Shown in pieces: positions 17,374 to 25,739 of a stretch of 32,718 nt of DNA. The notes below the pieces were generated by a model. The model had not been told where the DNA came from. It searched no databases and saw only the letters and a program-made list of their open reading frames with translations. The DNA is from Ruminiclostridium sp. (GTDB lineage: Bacteria; Bacillota; Clostridia; Oscillospirales; Ruminococcaceae). The stretch covers positions 1-32,718 of the forward strand of contig JAFPUE010000116.1 in assembly GCA_017395555.1 (NCBI GenBank), written 5' to 3'. The first letter of the stretch is position 1; each line of letters starts with the position of its first letter. The position numbers were made by a program, and so were the translations under genes.

Positions 17374-18708
17374 TTAAACGAGCTTATCCGCTTCATCAAG
17401 CACTTCGTCGAGCTTCACCATTTCCTCGCGCACCTGTTCGGGCGTGATGATGAGCGGCGGCGAAATTAGGATCATATTTTCGTGCGAATAAGTCATAAAT
17501 CCTTTCTTTTTGAGCGCCCCGATGAGCTTGCCCATGATGCCCTCGGGGTCTTTTCCGTAAGGCACGAGAGGCTCTCTGGTCTCGCGGTCCTTTACGAGCT
17601 CGACCGCCGAGAAAAGTCCGATGTATCTTACATCGCCGACGCTCTTATGCTTTGCCTTCATTTCTTCGAGGCACTTACCAAGCTCTGCTCCGGAGGTATT
17701 GACATTCTTCAGAATATCGGCCTTCTTGTAGAAGTTCAGACAGGCGACACCTGCCGCGCATGCGAGAGGATGACCGCTGTATGTGAGTCCGCAGGAAAGC
17801 AGATGATCGTCGAAGTATTCCGCGATCTTCCTGCTTACCGCTACGCCGCCTAGCTGTACATAGCCGCAGGTAACGCCTTTCGCAAAGCTTACGATGTCGG
17901 GCTTCACATCGAAATTCTCGAACGCGAACATCTTGCCGGTTCTGCCGAAGCCTGCCATTACCTCGTCGCAGATCATCATAATCCCGAACTCGTCGCATAT
18001 CGCGCGAACGCCGGCAAGATAGCCTTTCGGCGGGATTATTACACCGTTGGAGCCGGTTATGGTCTCCATTACGATAGCAGCGATATTCTCGGCACCCTCA
18101 TAGATGACCTGCTCGCGGAGCCTGCGTACATAGAACGCGGATGCTTCCTCCTCTGTCTTGAAAGGCAGGTTGTCGCGGTACATATACGGATCAAAGAACT
18201 TCACAAAGCCCGGAACTCCCGGTTCAAGCGGCTGTCTGCGGGGCTCGCCTGTGAGACTTCCCGCGCCGAACGTCGAACCGTGATAGCTGCGGTAGCGGGA
18301 TAATACCTTCGGTCTGCCCGTGAACATACGCGCGATCTTGACCGCGTTCTCGTTCGCGTCGGCACCGCCGTTGGTGAAGAACACCTTACCCATATTGTCG
18401 GGCATGAGCTCGATTATCATCTTAGCGAGCTCGCCGCGGGGCTCGCTTCCGTATCCGGGAGAAAGGTAGCAGTATTTCTCTGCCTGCTCCTTTATCGCGT
18501 CGATTATGTCGCGGTTGCCGTGACCGACATTTAAGTTCACGAGCTGCGACGACATATCCGTGTAGCGGTTACCGTCGAAGTCCCACATATAGATGCCTTC
18601 GGCCTTCGCTATCGGGATAGGGTCAAGCCCCTTCTGCTTCGACCAGGACTGTAAGTTATATGTCCTGTGGCCATGCTTGATCTTTTCGGAAATGTTTTCC
18701 GTGCTCAT
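17374..18708 (-). CDS. Class-III PLP aminotransferase; candidate beta-alanine transaminase
   Basis: The 444-residue product is an omega-amino-acid aminotransferase. Motifs include FTNGGADANENAVKIAR, SYHGSTFGAGSLTGEPRR, ICDEVMAGFGRTG with Asp248 (PLP ring nitrogen) and SFAKGVT with the Schiff-base Lys277, then TYSGHPLACAAG. Length is typical. In this operon beta-alanine is the expected amino donor, giving malonate semialdehyde. GABA or related omega-amines cannot be excluded. ATG 18708 follows AAGGAGTGAT and overlaps the PucR stop by four bases, so the two are translationally coupled. Confidence 0.9.
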   Translation of the reverse strand: MSTENISEKIKHGHRTYNLQSWSKQKGLDPIPIAKAEGIYMWDFDGNRYTDMSSQLVNLNVGHGNRDIIDAIKEQAEKYCYLSPGYGSEPRGELAKMIIELMPDNMGKVFFTNGGADANENAVKIARMFTGRPKVLSRYRSYHGSTFGAGSLTGEPRRQPLEPGVPGFVKFFDPYMYRDNLPFKTEEEASAFYVRRLREQVIYEGAENIAAIVMETITGSNGVIIPPKGYLAGVRAICDEFGIMMICDEVMAGFGRTGKMFAFENFDVKPDIVSFAKGVTCGYVQLGGVAVSRKIAEYFDDHLLSCGLTYSGHPLACAAGVACLNFYKKADILKNVNTSGAELGKCLEEMKAKHKSVGDVRYIGLFSAVELVKDRETREPLVPYGKDPEGIMGKLIGALKKKGFMTYSHENMILISPPLIITPEQVREEMVKLDEVLDEADKLV

Positions 18709-19883
18709 TGAATATCACTCCTTTTATCGTACATATCGAGGACTTCCTCGATCAGAAACGCAAGTATGAGCGAGCTTTTCGCGCCGTCATCCAGCTCATG
18801 CCCGAGGACATCACGGATAGCCCGCATTTTGATGTTTATCGTGTTGCGGTGAACGCCCGCCGCCTCGGCGACCTCGTTCACGCTTCCGTTGTGGGTGAGA
18901 TACAGTCTCAGGGTGTCGCAGTAATCGGCATTCCGCTCAACATCGAACCTGCGGAGTGTTCCGAGGTTTTCTCTGACGAACTCGCGCAGTATATTCATGT
19001 TCTTCACGCCGAAAACGAGCTTCATTATGCCTATGCCGCCGTAGTCCGTAAGGACACGCTTCTGCAGCACCGACATACACCGCGCCGCTTCCGCCTGTTC
19101 GTAAGCTTCACCGACTTCGGTCAGACCGCTGACGGTATGCGATACGCCCATAAACACATCACCGCCGTTTGCCGCGAGCTTTTTCAGCTCCTCGCAGAAC
19201 CGCTTTATCTCCTCGTCGGAACAGTTCTGCCGCACCGCAGTGAGCGAGCCGCCCTGCATGAACAGCGACGAATGGTAGTTCGAACGCTTTATCATGCGCC
19301 AGATGCTCATATCCATTGACTGGACCGCCGAGCCGGTAACATTCGCGCCGTCCGAAAGAACGCTCACGGTGATGACCGTGTATTTGCTCTTTTCGCCGAA
19401 GCCCGATCTACCGAGCAGATCGCCGTAGTTTTTCAGCGCGGCGGGGTCTTTTATTATCGCTCTGAACGCCTCACCGACGCTGCTCTCGTGCTTTTCGTTG
19501 CCGATTATCCGTCGGCAGAAATCGTAGGAGATATCGACTATCCGCGAACTCCACGGGATCGTGAAAAGCGGAAAGTCGTTCTGCTCGCAGTAAACTATCA
19601 CGGGCGACGGCACCGATGTGATGTGCGGGCCTATGTTCACCACAAGCCCGACAGCACCTTTCTTACGAAGGCTTATCACGAAGTCGCGCAGCCATTCGTT
19701 GCCGCTGTGTCCTATGCCGGTGGTGAAGATGAGCTCGTTGCCGTGAAGGAAATCGGGTACCTCGCTGTCCTCAACGATATGCACCCAGCGCACGGTGTTT
19801 TCCGTGCCGCCGATACCCGCTATAAGCTTCATAGCGTAGCTTTTCTCCGCGTTCGCGCAGAGCTGGGATAATGAGATCGCCAT
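18705..19883 (-). CDS. PucR-family transcriptional regulator
   Basis: The 392-residue product has an N-terminal PucR ligand domain (VRWVHIVEDSEVPDFLHGNE, LIFTTG), a middle GGDEF-like/CdaR region, and a C-terminal PucR helix-turn-helix with NEVAEAAGVHRNTINIKMRA (about residues 337-356). PucR regulators commonly control purine or pyrimidine and amino-acid catabolism in response to a metabolite. It is embedded in the operon, six bases after the dehydrogenase gene. Its ribosome site GGGGTGA lies in a potential GGGG/CCCC hairpin just before the ATG, which may keep translation low. Regulation of its own operon is inferred from position. Confidence 0.9.
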   Translation of the reverse strand: MAISLSQLCANAEKSYAMKLIAGIGGTENTVRWVHIVEDSEVPDFLHGNELIFTTGIGHSGNEWLRDFVISLRKKGAVGLVVNIGPHITSVPSPVIVYCEQNDFPLFTIPWSSRIVDISYDFCRRIIGNEKHESSVGEAFRAIIKDPAALKNYGDLLGRSGFGEKSKYTVITVSVLSDGANVTGSAVQSMDMSIWRMIKRSNYHSSLFMQGGSLTAVRQNCSDEEIKRFCEELKKLAANGGDVFMGVSHTVSGLTEVGEAYEQAEAARCMSVLQKRVLTDYGGIGIMKLVFGVKNMNILREFVRENLGTLRRFDVERNADYCDTLRLYLTHNGSVNEVAEAAGVHRNTINIKMRAIRDVLGHELDDGAKSSLILAFLIEEVLDMYDKRSDIQ

Positions 19884-19884
19884 A

Positions 19885-19896
19885 GGGGATCACCCC
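19885..19896 (-). promoter_or_regulatory. Hairpin covering the PucR ribosome site
   Basis: On the - strand GGGG-TGAT-CCCC lies two bases before ATG 19883. The GGGG(TGA) arm is also the ribosome site and contains the TGA stop of the preceding gene. Translation of the regulator probably depends on ribosomes finishing the upstream gene. Confidence 0.45.
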
Positions 19897-21362
19897 CTTT
19901 TCGGTTTCATGATACGTTTGGTCTTATCCGTTATCGCTCCCGACGGACAGACGAGCATACACAGGTGACAGCCGACGCATTTCGAAGCGTTCAGCTTCGC
20001 CTTTCCGCTGTTCATCGTTATCGCCTGATGACCCGCGTCCGAGCAGGATATAAAGCATCTTCCGCAGCCGAGGCATTTCTCCGTATCAAATGACGGGAAT
20101 ACCACTGTCGAGCGGTCGAGCGTATCCGCGGGAACGAGATTCGGGAGCGCTGCGCCCACGAGCTCGGTAATCTTCGATATACCGTGAGACGCCATGTAGT
20201 TCTTCGTTCCCGAAATTATGTCGTCGATGATGCGGTAGCCGTACTGCATCACCGCTGTTGTCACCTGAATGTTGCGGCAGCCGAGCATAATAAATTCCAG
20301 CGCGTCGTGCCACGTTTCGATACCGCCCATGCCGCTGAGCTGCATTTCCGACAGCTGCGGGCATTTCGCAAGGTCGTGTATGAAGCGTAACGCTATCGGC
20401 TTTACCGCCTTTCCGGAATACCCCGATACCGAGCATTTTCCGCCTACCGACGGGCTGCTCTCAAAGGTGTCGGTGTTTATCCCGAGAATGCTCTTGATCG
20501 TATTTATTGCAGCAATACCGTCCGCGCCGCCTTGTGCCGCAGCTATCGCGGGTATCTCCATGTTCCCGATGTTCGGGGTCATTTTCGCGAGAACGGGGAG
20601 ATTTGTCGCGCTCTTTACGAGCTTTGTGTAACGCTGCACAAGCTCGGGGGACTGCCCGACATCCGAGCCGAGACCGCTTCCGCTCATGTGCGGACAGCTG
20701 AAATTGCACTCGATGATGTCGGCACCGGCTTTTGTTACAAGCTCGGAGAGCCGCGTCCATTCCTCGTCGGTCTGACCCATTATCGACGCTACGAGCACCT
20801 TTGTCGGGTAGTTCTCTTTGAGTCGTTTAAGCACATCGAGGTTGTATTCGAGCGGGTGATCGGAGATCTGTTCGAGATTCTTGAAGCCTATGAACGGAGT
20901 TCCTTCTTTCCCGATAGCTCCGAAACGCGGCGATACCTCATCGGGTATCAGGAACCCTATGGTCTTGAATACCGCGCCGCCCCAGCCCGCCTCGAAGGCG
21001 CGGGCGCACATATCGTAATCGCCCGCGACGATCGAAGAAGAAAGGAAGAACGGATTTTCGCATTTAACGCCGCAGAAATCTATCGAGAGATCGGGCTCCT
21101 TGTCGTATGTAACCGGCTTCGGGAGCTGTGTTGCCGTATCCCGTATTCGTATTGGCTGATCGTAATGTATGCAGGCTTTTTCACATTCGCCCGGGCAGCA
21201 CGCACATACTTCCGCGTTTATGGATTTACCCGCCTCGGTCTCGTTCTCGAACCTTATCGCCCGGATCATTCTTGCGGGGTCATATCCCTTCGGACACGCC
21301 TTTGTACAGGCGCCCTCGGCACACAGCATACATCTTGCAGCTTCTTCTCTTGATCTTAACAT
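19890..21362 (-). CDS. preA: Dihydropyrimidine dehydrogenase, PreA-type, with short N-terminal Fe-S domain
   Basis: The 490-residue product reduces uracil or thymine in the first catabolic step. Residues 1-75 resemble the Fe-S part of mammalian DPD domain I: Cys11, Cys14, Cys19 and Cys23, then Cys53, Cys55, Cys56, Cys60 and Cys64. Residues about 90-420 form an FMN-binding DHODH-like barrel, with the active-site Cys223 in NFSCPHM and the TAVMQYG region. The C-terminus holds two 4Fe-4S motifs, CLGCGRCFISC and CVGCHLCMLVC. The FAD/NADPH domains of DPD or PreT are absent here and in the neighbouring genes, so electrons must come from another protein such as ferredoxin or a distant flavoprotein. 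ATG 21362 follows AAGGATATT. It is ten bases after dihydropyrimidinase. Confidence 0.9.
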   Translation of the reverse strand: MLRSREEAARCMLCAEGACTKACPKGYDPARMIRAIRFENETEAGKSINAEVCACCPGECEKACIHYDQPIRIRDTATQLPKPVTYDKEPDLSIDFCGVKCENPFFLSSSIVAGDYDMCARAFEAGWGGAVFKTIGFLIPDEVSPRFGAIGKEGTPFIGFKNLEQISDHPLEYNLDVLKRLKENYPTKVLVASIMGQTDEEWTRLSELVTKAGADIIECNFSCPHMSGSGLGSDVGQSPELVQRYTKLVKSATNLPVLAKMTPNIGNMEIPAIAAAQGGADGIAAINTIKSILGINTDTFESSPSVGGKCSVSGYSGKAVKPIALRFIHDLAKCPQLSEMQLSGMGGIETWHDALEFIMLGCRNIQVTTAVMQYGYRIIDDIISGTKNYMASHGISKITELVGAALPNLVPADTLDRSTVVFPSFDTEKCLGCGRCFISCSDAGHQAITMNSGKAKLNASKCVGCHLCMLVCPSGAITDKTKRIMKPKRG

Positions 21363-21372
21363 AATAATATCC

Positions 21373-22728
21373 TTATTTCAGACTGCACTTGACGAACTTT
21401 CCGTATCCTTTTTCGCCGACGAACTCACCATTGTCGTAAACGAGCTTGCCGCGGCAGTAGGTCTGAACGGGATAGCCGTGGACTTTCACGCCTTCCCATA
21501 TCGTATGGTCGCAGTCAGAGTGCATTTTTTCATTCGTTATCGTAAAGTCGATCGTCGGGTCGTAGATGACGATGTCCGCATCCTTACCGACAGCGATCGC
21601 GCCTTTTGTCTTACAGCCGAAGATCTTCGCGGGATTTGCCGAGCAGAGCGCAACTGCTTTCTCAAAGCTTATCCTGCCCTCGTTCGCCGCGGACAGCATA
21701 TACGGGTACATATTCTCGATACCCGCGCAGCCGTTCGGTATCTTCGTGAAATCGTCCTTGCCCCAGTCTTTTTCGGTGGACTGGAAAGGACAGTGATCGG
21801 TAGCTATCGTGTCGATGTCACCGCGCCTGATAGCTTCCCAGATAGCGTCCTGACTTTCCTTGCCCTTCATAGGCGGCGAGCAGACGAAGTTTCTGCCGTC
21901 TTCACGCTTATAAACTTCGCTTGTGAATTCGAGGTACTGCGGACAGGTCTCGGCGTATATCTCGTAGCCCTCGTCCTTTGCCTTTGTAACAGCCTCGACA
22001 CCCTGCTTGTTGGCAAGATGCACGATGTAGAGCGGAGCGCCGCTCGCCTTTGCCCACTGTATCGCACGCTCGTCCGCTTCGCCCTCGACAAATTCGGGAC
22101 GTGACATATAGTGATACCACGCGCTGGTCTTACCCTCGGAGAGATACTTCTTCGTGAGCATGTTCACGAGCTCGTTGTTCTCGGCGTGAACTTCGATAAG
22201 AGCGCCGACTTCCTTTGCTTTCTGAAGCACCTGGAAGAATACTCCGTCGGTAACGCCGAAATCATATACCATAAATACCTTGAACGACGGAACGCCGATC
22301 TCAACGCATTCGCCGATGCCGTCGATCAGACCGTTCTCGACGTCCTTTACCGCAACGTGGAACGAGTAATCGACCGCAGCGACTGGTGCGCAGAGAGCAT
22401 CACGTCTCTTTACCGTATCGGTCATCTTCTCGCCGAAATCCTGAAGCGCGAAGTCGAACACAGTGGTAGTTCCGCCGCAGGCAGCAGCTCTCGTTCCCGC
22501 GAAATAGTCGTCCGAGGAGACTGTGCCGCCGAACGGCATCGCAAGGTGAGTATGTGCGTCTATCGCACCGGGTAGTACGAGCTTTCCGCTCGCGTCGATG
22601 ATGTTTTCGCATTCGGAGTCCGATATGCTGTCGGAGATGCAGACGACTTTGCCGTCCTTTATGCCTACGTCCGCTTTAATGGTGCCGGACGCGTTGACTA
22701 TCGTACCGTTCTTGATTATCATATCCAT
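21373..22728 (-). CDS. hydA: Dihydropyrimidinase / D-hydantoinase
   Basis: The 451-residue product opens the dihydrouracil ring to N-carbamoyl-beta-alanine. The binuclear zinc site is complete and spaced as in known hydantoinases: His59 and His61 in DAHTHLAMP, a carboxylatable Lys150 in PSFKVFM, His181 in VHAENN, His237 in IVHLAN and Asp311 in IATDHCPF. Tyr155 matches the substrate-contacting tyrosine. ATG 22728 follows AAGGAG. It is preceded by the transporter genes and followed by the dehydrogenase gene, consistent with one pathway. Confidence 0.94.
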   Translation of the reverse strand: MDMIIKNGTIVNASGTIKADVGIKDGKVVCISDSISDSECENIIDASGKLVLPGAIDAHTHLAMPFGGTVSSDDYFAGTRAAACGGTTTVFDFALQDFGEKMTDTVKRRDALCAPVAAVDYSFHVAVKDVENGLIDGIGECVEIGVPSFKVFMVYDFGVTDGVFFQVLQKAKEVGALIEVHAENNELVNMLTKKYLSEGKTSAWYHYMSRPEFVEGEADERAIQWAKASGAPLYIVHLANKQGVEAVTKAKDEGYEIYAETCPQYLEFTSEVYKREDGRNFVCSPPMKGKESQDAIWEAIRRGDIDTIATDHCPFQSTEKDWGKDDFTKIPNGCAGIENMYPYMLSAANEGRISFEKAVALCSANPAKIFGCKTKGAIAVGKDADIVIYDPTIDFTITNEKMHSDCDHTIWEGVKVHGYPVQTYCRGKLVYDNGEFVGEKGYGKFVKCSLK

Positions 22729-22744
22729 AGTTAAAGCTCCTTTT

Positions 22745-22850
22745 TGCTGAACCAGAAAGTGTTGTTCAGCGGCGCTTACGCGCTTGTCCTTGCAGACGGC
22801 ACAAGGGCTACGCGCCCTTGACCTGCGGCAGCGTACCGCTGCACCATAAT
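22745..22850. repeat. GC-rich hairpin repeat between transporter and hydantoinase genes
   Basis: This gap holds CAAGGGC-TACGC-GCCCTTGACC (22802-22823), the same palindrome-plus-ACC found at 3369-3388, along with GCGCTTACGCGC and GCGGCAGCGTACCGC. No ORF is seen. It could be a REP-like element or an mRNA stabiliser within the operon. Confidence 0.5.
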
Positions 22851-22854
22851 GTTT

Positions 22855-24018
22855 TTACTTCTTATAAACGAGTACCAGACCGGAACGCTGATATACCTGT
22901 GCGATCTCAAGGAGATCCATACCGCCTGCGTTAGCGGAGATAAGGTTGGATACCCATGTTACACCGAAATCGACTGTACCGTTGTTTACGGCTGTTGTCT
23001 CGCCTATGTCGCCGCCGCCGGAAACGATAGTAACATTTAAGCCCACTTCGTCATAGAAGCCCTTCGCCTTTGCAACGAAGTAGCCCATGAACTGTGCCTG
23101 CGGGAGCCACTTGAGCTGAATGGAAACATCGGTCTTTTCGGGAGCTCCGAAGCTGCCTGCCAGAGCGTCTGTCCAGTACGAGGTGCTGCGGATGTCATCA
23201 AGTGTAAGCGCCTGTAATTTGTCCGCTGCCGTGCTGTCGTCGAGCTTGATGTACTGCTTAGCGAGATCGAGAGTCTGCTGCATTGCAGCCTCGTCCATCT
23301 TACCGTAATCCTTGACAGCGTTTCCTGTTGTATCGGTCTCAACGAGCTTCTTTACCTCGGAAGCCATATAAGCCTGGTGATCGGAGGAAACGGACGAACC
23401 CGCCTCAAATACGATCTGAGCGGCCTCCTCGGGATTTGCACAAGCGTACTCCCAACCCTTCATGGAAGCGGAGATGAACGCCTTTACTGTGTTCGGGTTC
23501 TTCTCGGCAAAAGCCTTTGTGGTGAAAAGATTGTCTTCGAGCATAGCCACGCCCTCGTTGTTCATATCTATGATGCCGACGGTATCGCCGTAGCCGTAGC
23601 CGCCCTCATAGCTGTTCTGAACAAGACCGAGCTCGTTATATGTCATTGCGGATGCAAGCGTTATCGAGTTGTCGTCAAAGCCGTCCATATCGAACGCCTG
23701 TGACAGGAACTTGTTCTCCTGACCGTACTTTGTGAGCAGGGCGAAGATCTCGTACTCGTTGCCGAGACCCCAGTTTCCGACCTTGCCCGCCTGTGCCGCT
23801 GCGATTATTCTGTCGCTGTCGGATATTGAAGAAGGTGCTGCTTCTGTAGCAGCCGCTTCTGTTTCTCCGCCGGCTGCCGTAGTTTCAGCCGCAGCAGCAG
23901 TTGTTGTAGCTGCCGGAGCTGCTGTTGTGCTTGCCGGTGCCGAGCTGCACGCCGAGAATGCCGATACGATCATGGTTGCGGCGATGACAGCCGCGAGAGT
24001 TTTCTTGGAAAATTTCAT
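22855..24018 (-). CDS. ABC transporter substrate-binding lipoprotein (NMT1/ThiY-like), circularly permuted
   Basis: The 387-residue product begins with a lipoprotein signal ending FSAC (Cys24) and an Ala/Thr-rich linker to about residue 63. The rest matches NMT1/ThiY-type pyrimidine-binding proteins but in swapped order. Residues about 75-289 correspond to the usual second half (GKVGNWGLGNEYE, SQAFDMDGF, ASAMTYNELGLV). Residues 290-387 correspond to the usual first half (SIQLKWLPQAQFMGYFVAKA, VDFGVTWV, QVYQRSGLVLVYKK), where the protein ends. The frame is continuous and the ribosome site AAAGGAGG is strong, so this is not a frameshift product. Position next to the permeases supports transport; pyrimidine or a related ring compound is the likely ligand. 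Confidence 0.88.
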   Translation of the reverse strand: MKFSKKTLAAVIAATMIVSAFSACSSAPASTTAAPAATTTAAAAETTAAGGETEAAATEAAPSSISDSDRIIAAAQAGKVGNWGLGNEYEIFALLTKYGQENKFLSQAFDMDGFDDNSITLASAMTYNELGLVQNSYEGGYGYGDTVGIIDMNNEGVAMLEDNLFTTKAFAEKNPNTVKAFISASMKGWEYACANPEEAAQIVFEAGSSVSSDHQAYMASEVKKLVETDTTGNAVKDYGKMDEAAMQQTLDLAKQYIKLDDSTAADKLQALTLDDIRSTSYWTDALAGSFGAPEKTDVSIQLKWLPQAQFMGYFVAKAKGFYDEVGLNVTIVSGGGDIGETTAVNNGTVDFGVTWVSNLISANAGGMDLLEIAQVYQRSGLVLVYKK

Positions 24019-24096
24019 AGAAATTTACCTCCTTTACCTTTCTTCTGCACATTGTTTTTTGTTTATAAAGAGCGGTTTCCCGCGCTTTTACGTTTT

Positions 24097-24912
24097 TCAC
24101 CTGCGTTTCCGCAGTGCTACAGCCTCTATCAGCATAAGTACCGCATACATCACGATACCGATTATGCAGGCTGTAACTATGTATGCCCATGCGGTTGAAT
24201 ACTGCGCTATCAGTATGTTCTCACGTATCTGACGGCCGACACCGGTTATGTACTCCGCGAAATACTCGCTGACAAGTGCGCTTATGACACTTCCCGGAAC
24301 GCTTACACGAAGCGCGGTGAAGATGTACGGAACGCTGTTCGGGAGCCGGAGCTTAAAGAATTCCGTGAGTCTTCCCGCCGCGTAAGTCTTCATCAGATCG
24401 TCCGAGAACGGCGGCAGCTCGGTAAGTCCGCGGTAGGCGTTGACGCTCATCGAAGCCATACTCACTACCGTCACGACGATCACCTTTGCGACCATGCTCC
24501 TGACTTCCGCCTCGGAGCTTACGTCTTTTGTCCAGTTGATTATAACGGGCGCGAGAGCGACTATCGGTATCGCATTGAACGCCGAAACTATCGTAAGTCC
24601 GCCGCTTCCGTATTTCGGAAATACCGTCGCGAATATCGCTATCAGGTAGCCGAGGATCGAACCGAATATCAGCCCGAGCACCGCGACCTCTACCGATGCC
24701 CAAACGTTCGCCATTATCTTGTCGCTGTTCTCGCTCATTATTGTTGCGATCCTTGTCGGATACGGAAGAACGTATTCGTCCGTGTTCAGCAGCGTATGTA
24801 ATAGTCCCGTCTGCCATGCGGCTATAAGAGCGACACCGAATATCAGCGGACAAACCACCGACTGCACGGCGTTTCGCCGTTTTTTATTAACTTTTGCAGC
24901 CACGGAGATCAT
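24097..24912 (-). CDS. ABC transporter permease (second of pair)
   Basis: The 271-residue product is a BPD-type permease with about six hydrophobic spans and the EAA loop near GRLTEFFKLRLPNSVPYIFT. The family includes SsuC/ThiX/RibX-like transporters of pyrimidine-type compounds and sulfonates. ATG 24912 overlaps the upstream permease stop by four bases (ATGA). A GTG at 24903 with AAAGG nine bases upstream is an alternative start that shortens it by three residues. It is followed by the binding protein, so ATPase, two permeases and lipoprotein form one transporter. Confidence 0.9.
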   Translation of the reverse strand: MISVAAKVNKKRRNAVQSVVCPLIFGVALIAAWQTGLLHTLLNTDEYVLPYPTRIATIMSENSDKIMANVWASVEVAVLGLIFGSILGYLIAIFATVFPKYGSGGLTIVSAFNAIPIVALAPVIINWTKDVSSEAEVRSMVAKVIVVTVVSMASMSVNAYRGLTELPPFSDDLMKTYAAGRLTEFFKLRLPNSVPYIFTALRVSVPGSVISALVSEYFAEYITGVGRQIRENILIAQYSTAWAYIVTACIIGIVMYAVLMLIEAVALRKRR

Positions 24913-25727
24913 CCTTTCTTTCCGATGCGTTTATAGGGGCAGAGCAGCGTTTCGATCAGCCCCATAAGGTAAAAGCTGAGTATTCCGATAACTGCGCTGA
25001 AAACTACTATATCCCAGAACACGTATCTTGTCATAGCGCCTTTGAGCGACTGTGACAGCAGACACCCGAGTCCGATACCGCCCTGTAACGTATCGACAAG
25101 TATCGACGCAGTTATCGCCATAGGCGCGGATATTTTCAGACCTGTGAAAAAGTAGGGGATACACGCAGGTATCATCGTTTTTGTGTAAAGCTGGAACTTG
25201 TTAGCCGCGTATGAGTACATCAGCTCGTGCGCCTCGCGCCTTACCGACTTGAATCCTGCAAGCGTGTTTGCCGCTACCGGATAGAACGTAAGTATCGCGG
25301 CTATCACGATTCGGCTTATCGCTATATCACCCGTTATCGCGTTTATTATCGGTGCCATTCCGAGTATCGGTATAAGCTGTATCAGCATAAGATACGGGAA
25401 CGCGATCTTCTCGATTATCCCCGAAAGGCTCATGAGAAGCGCCAGCACAAATCCGGACGCTATACCGATGACATATCCTATCGCAGCACGGGAGAGTGTT
25501 GCTCCCGCGTTTTCAAGAACCATTTCAAGCGCGCTCTGCGACCCGTTTATCTTGCGGTCACTTGTAAGCGAATCGACGATGCCTCCGAGATGAGGGAGGA
25601 CGTTTTCGGGAGTTCGCTTTACCTCCGCCACACGTGTCGCACATATTTCCCAGATGACGATTATTACCGCTATCCATACGAGCGTCACGAACGCCTTGCT
25701 GTTCAGTATTTTTTTAATGATCTTCAT
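24909..25727 (-). CDS. ABC transporter permease (first of pair)
   Basis: The 272-residue product is a BPD-type inner-membrane permease. It has an N-terminal span (FVTLVWIAVIIVIWEI), further spans including YVIGIASGFVLALLMSL and FPYLMLIQLIPILGMAPI, and the EAA loop (YAANKFQLYTKTMIPACIPY). It is related to the downstream permease, so the pair probably forms a heterodimer. ATG 25727 follows AGGAG at 9 bases. It starts 12 bases after the ATPase gene. Confidence 0.92.
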   Translation of the reverse strand: MKIIKKILNSKAFVTLVWIAVIIVIWEICATRVAEVKRTPENVLPHLGGIVDSLTSDRKINGSQSALEMVLENAGATLSRAAIGYVIGIASGFVLALLMSLSGIIEKIAFPYLMLIQLIPILGMAPIINAITGDIAISRIVIAAILTFYPVAANTLAGFKSVRREAHELMYSYAANKFQLYTKTMIPACIPYFFTGLKISAPMAITASILVDTLQGGIGLGCLLSQSLKGAMTRYVFWDIVVFSAVIGILSFYLMGLIETLLCPYKRIGKKG

Positions 25728-25739
25728 CCATATCAGCTC

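Noticed and set aside
20532-22104. Long + strand ORFs opposite preA and hydA
   Set aside because: They are antisense shadows of two genes with intact catalytic motifs.
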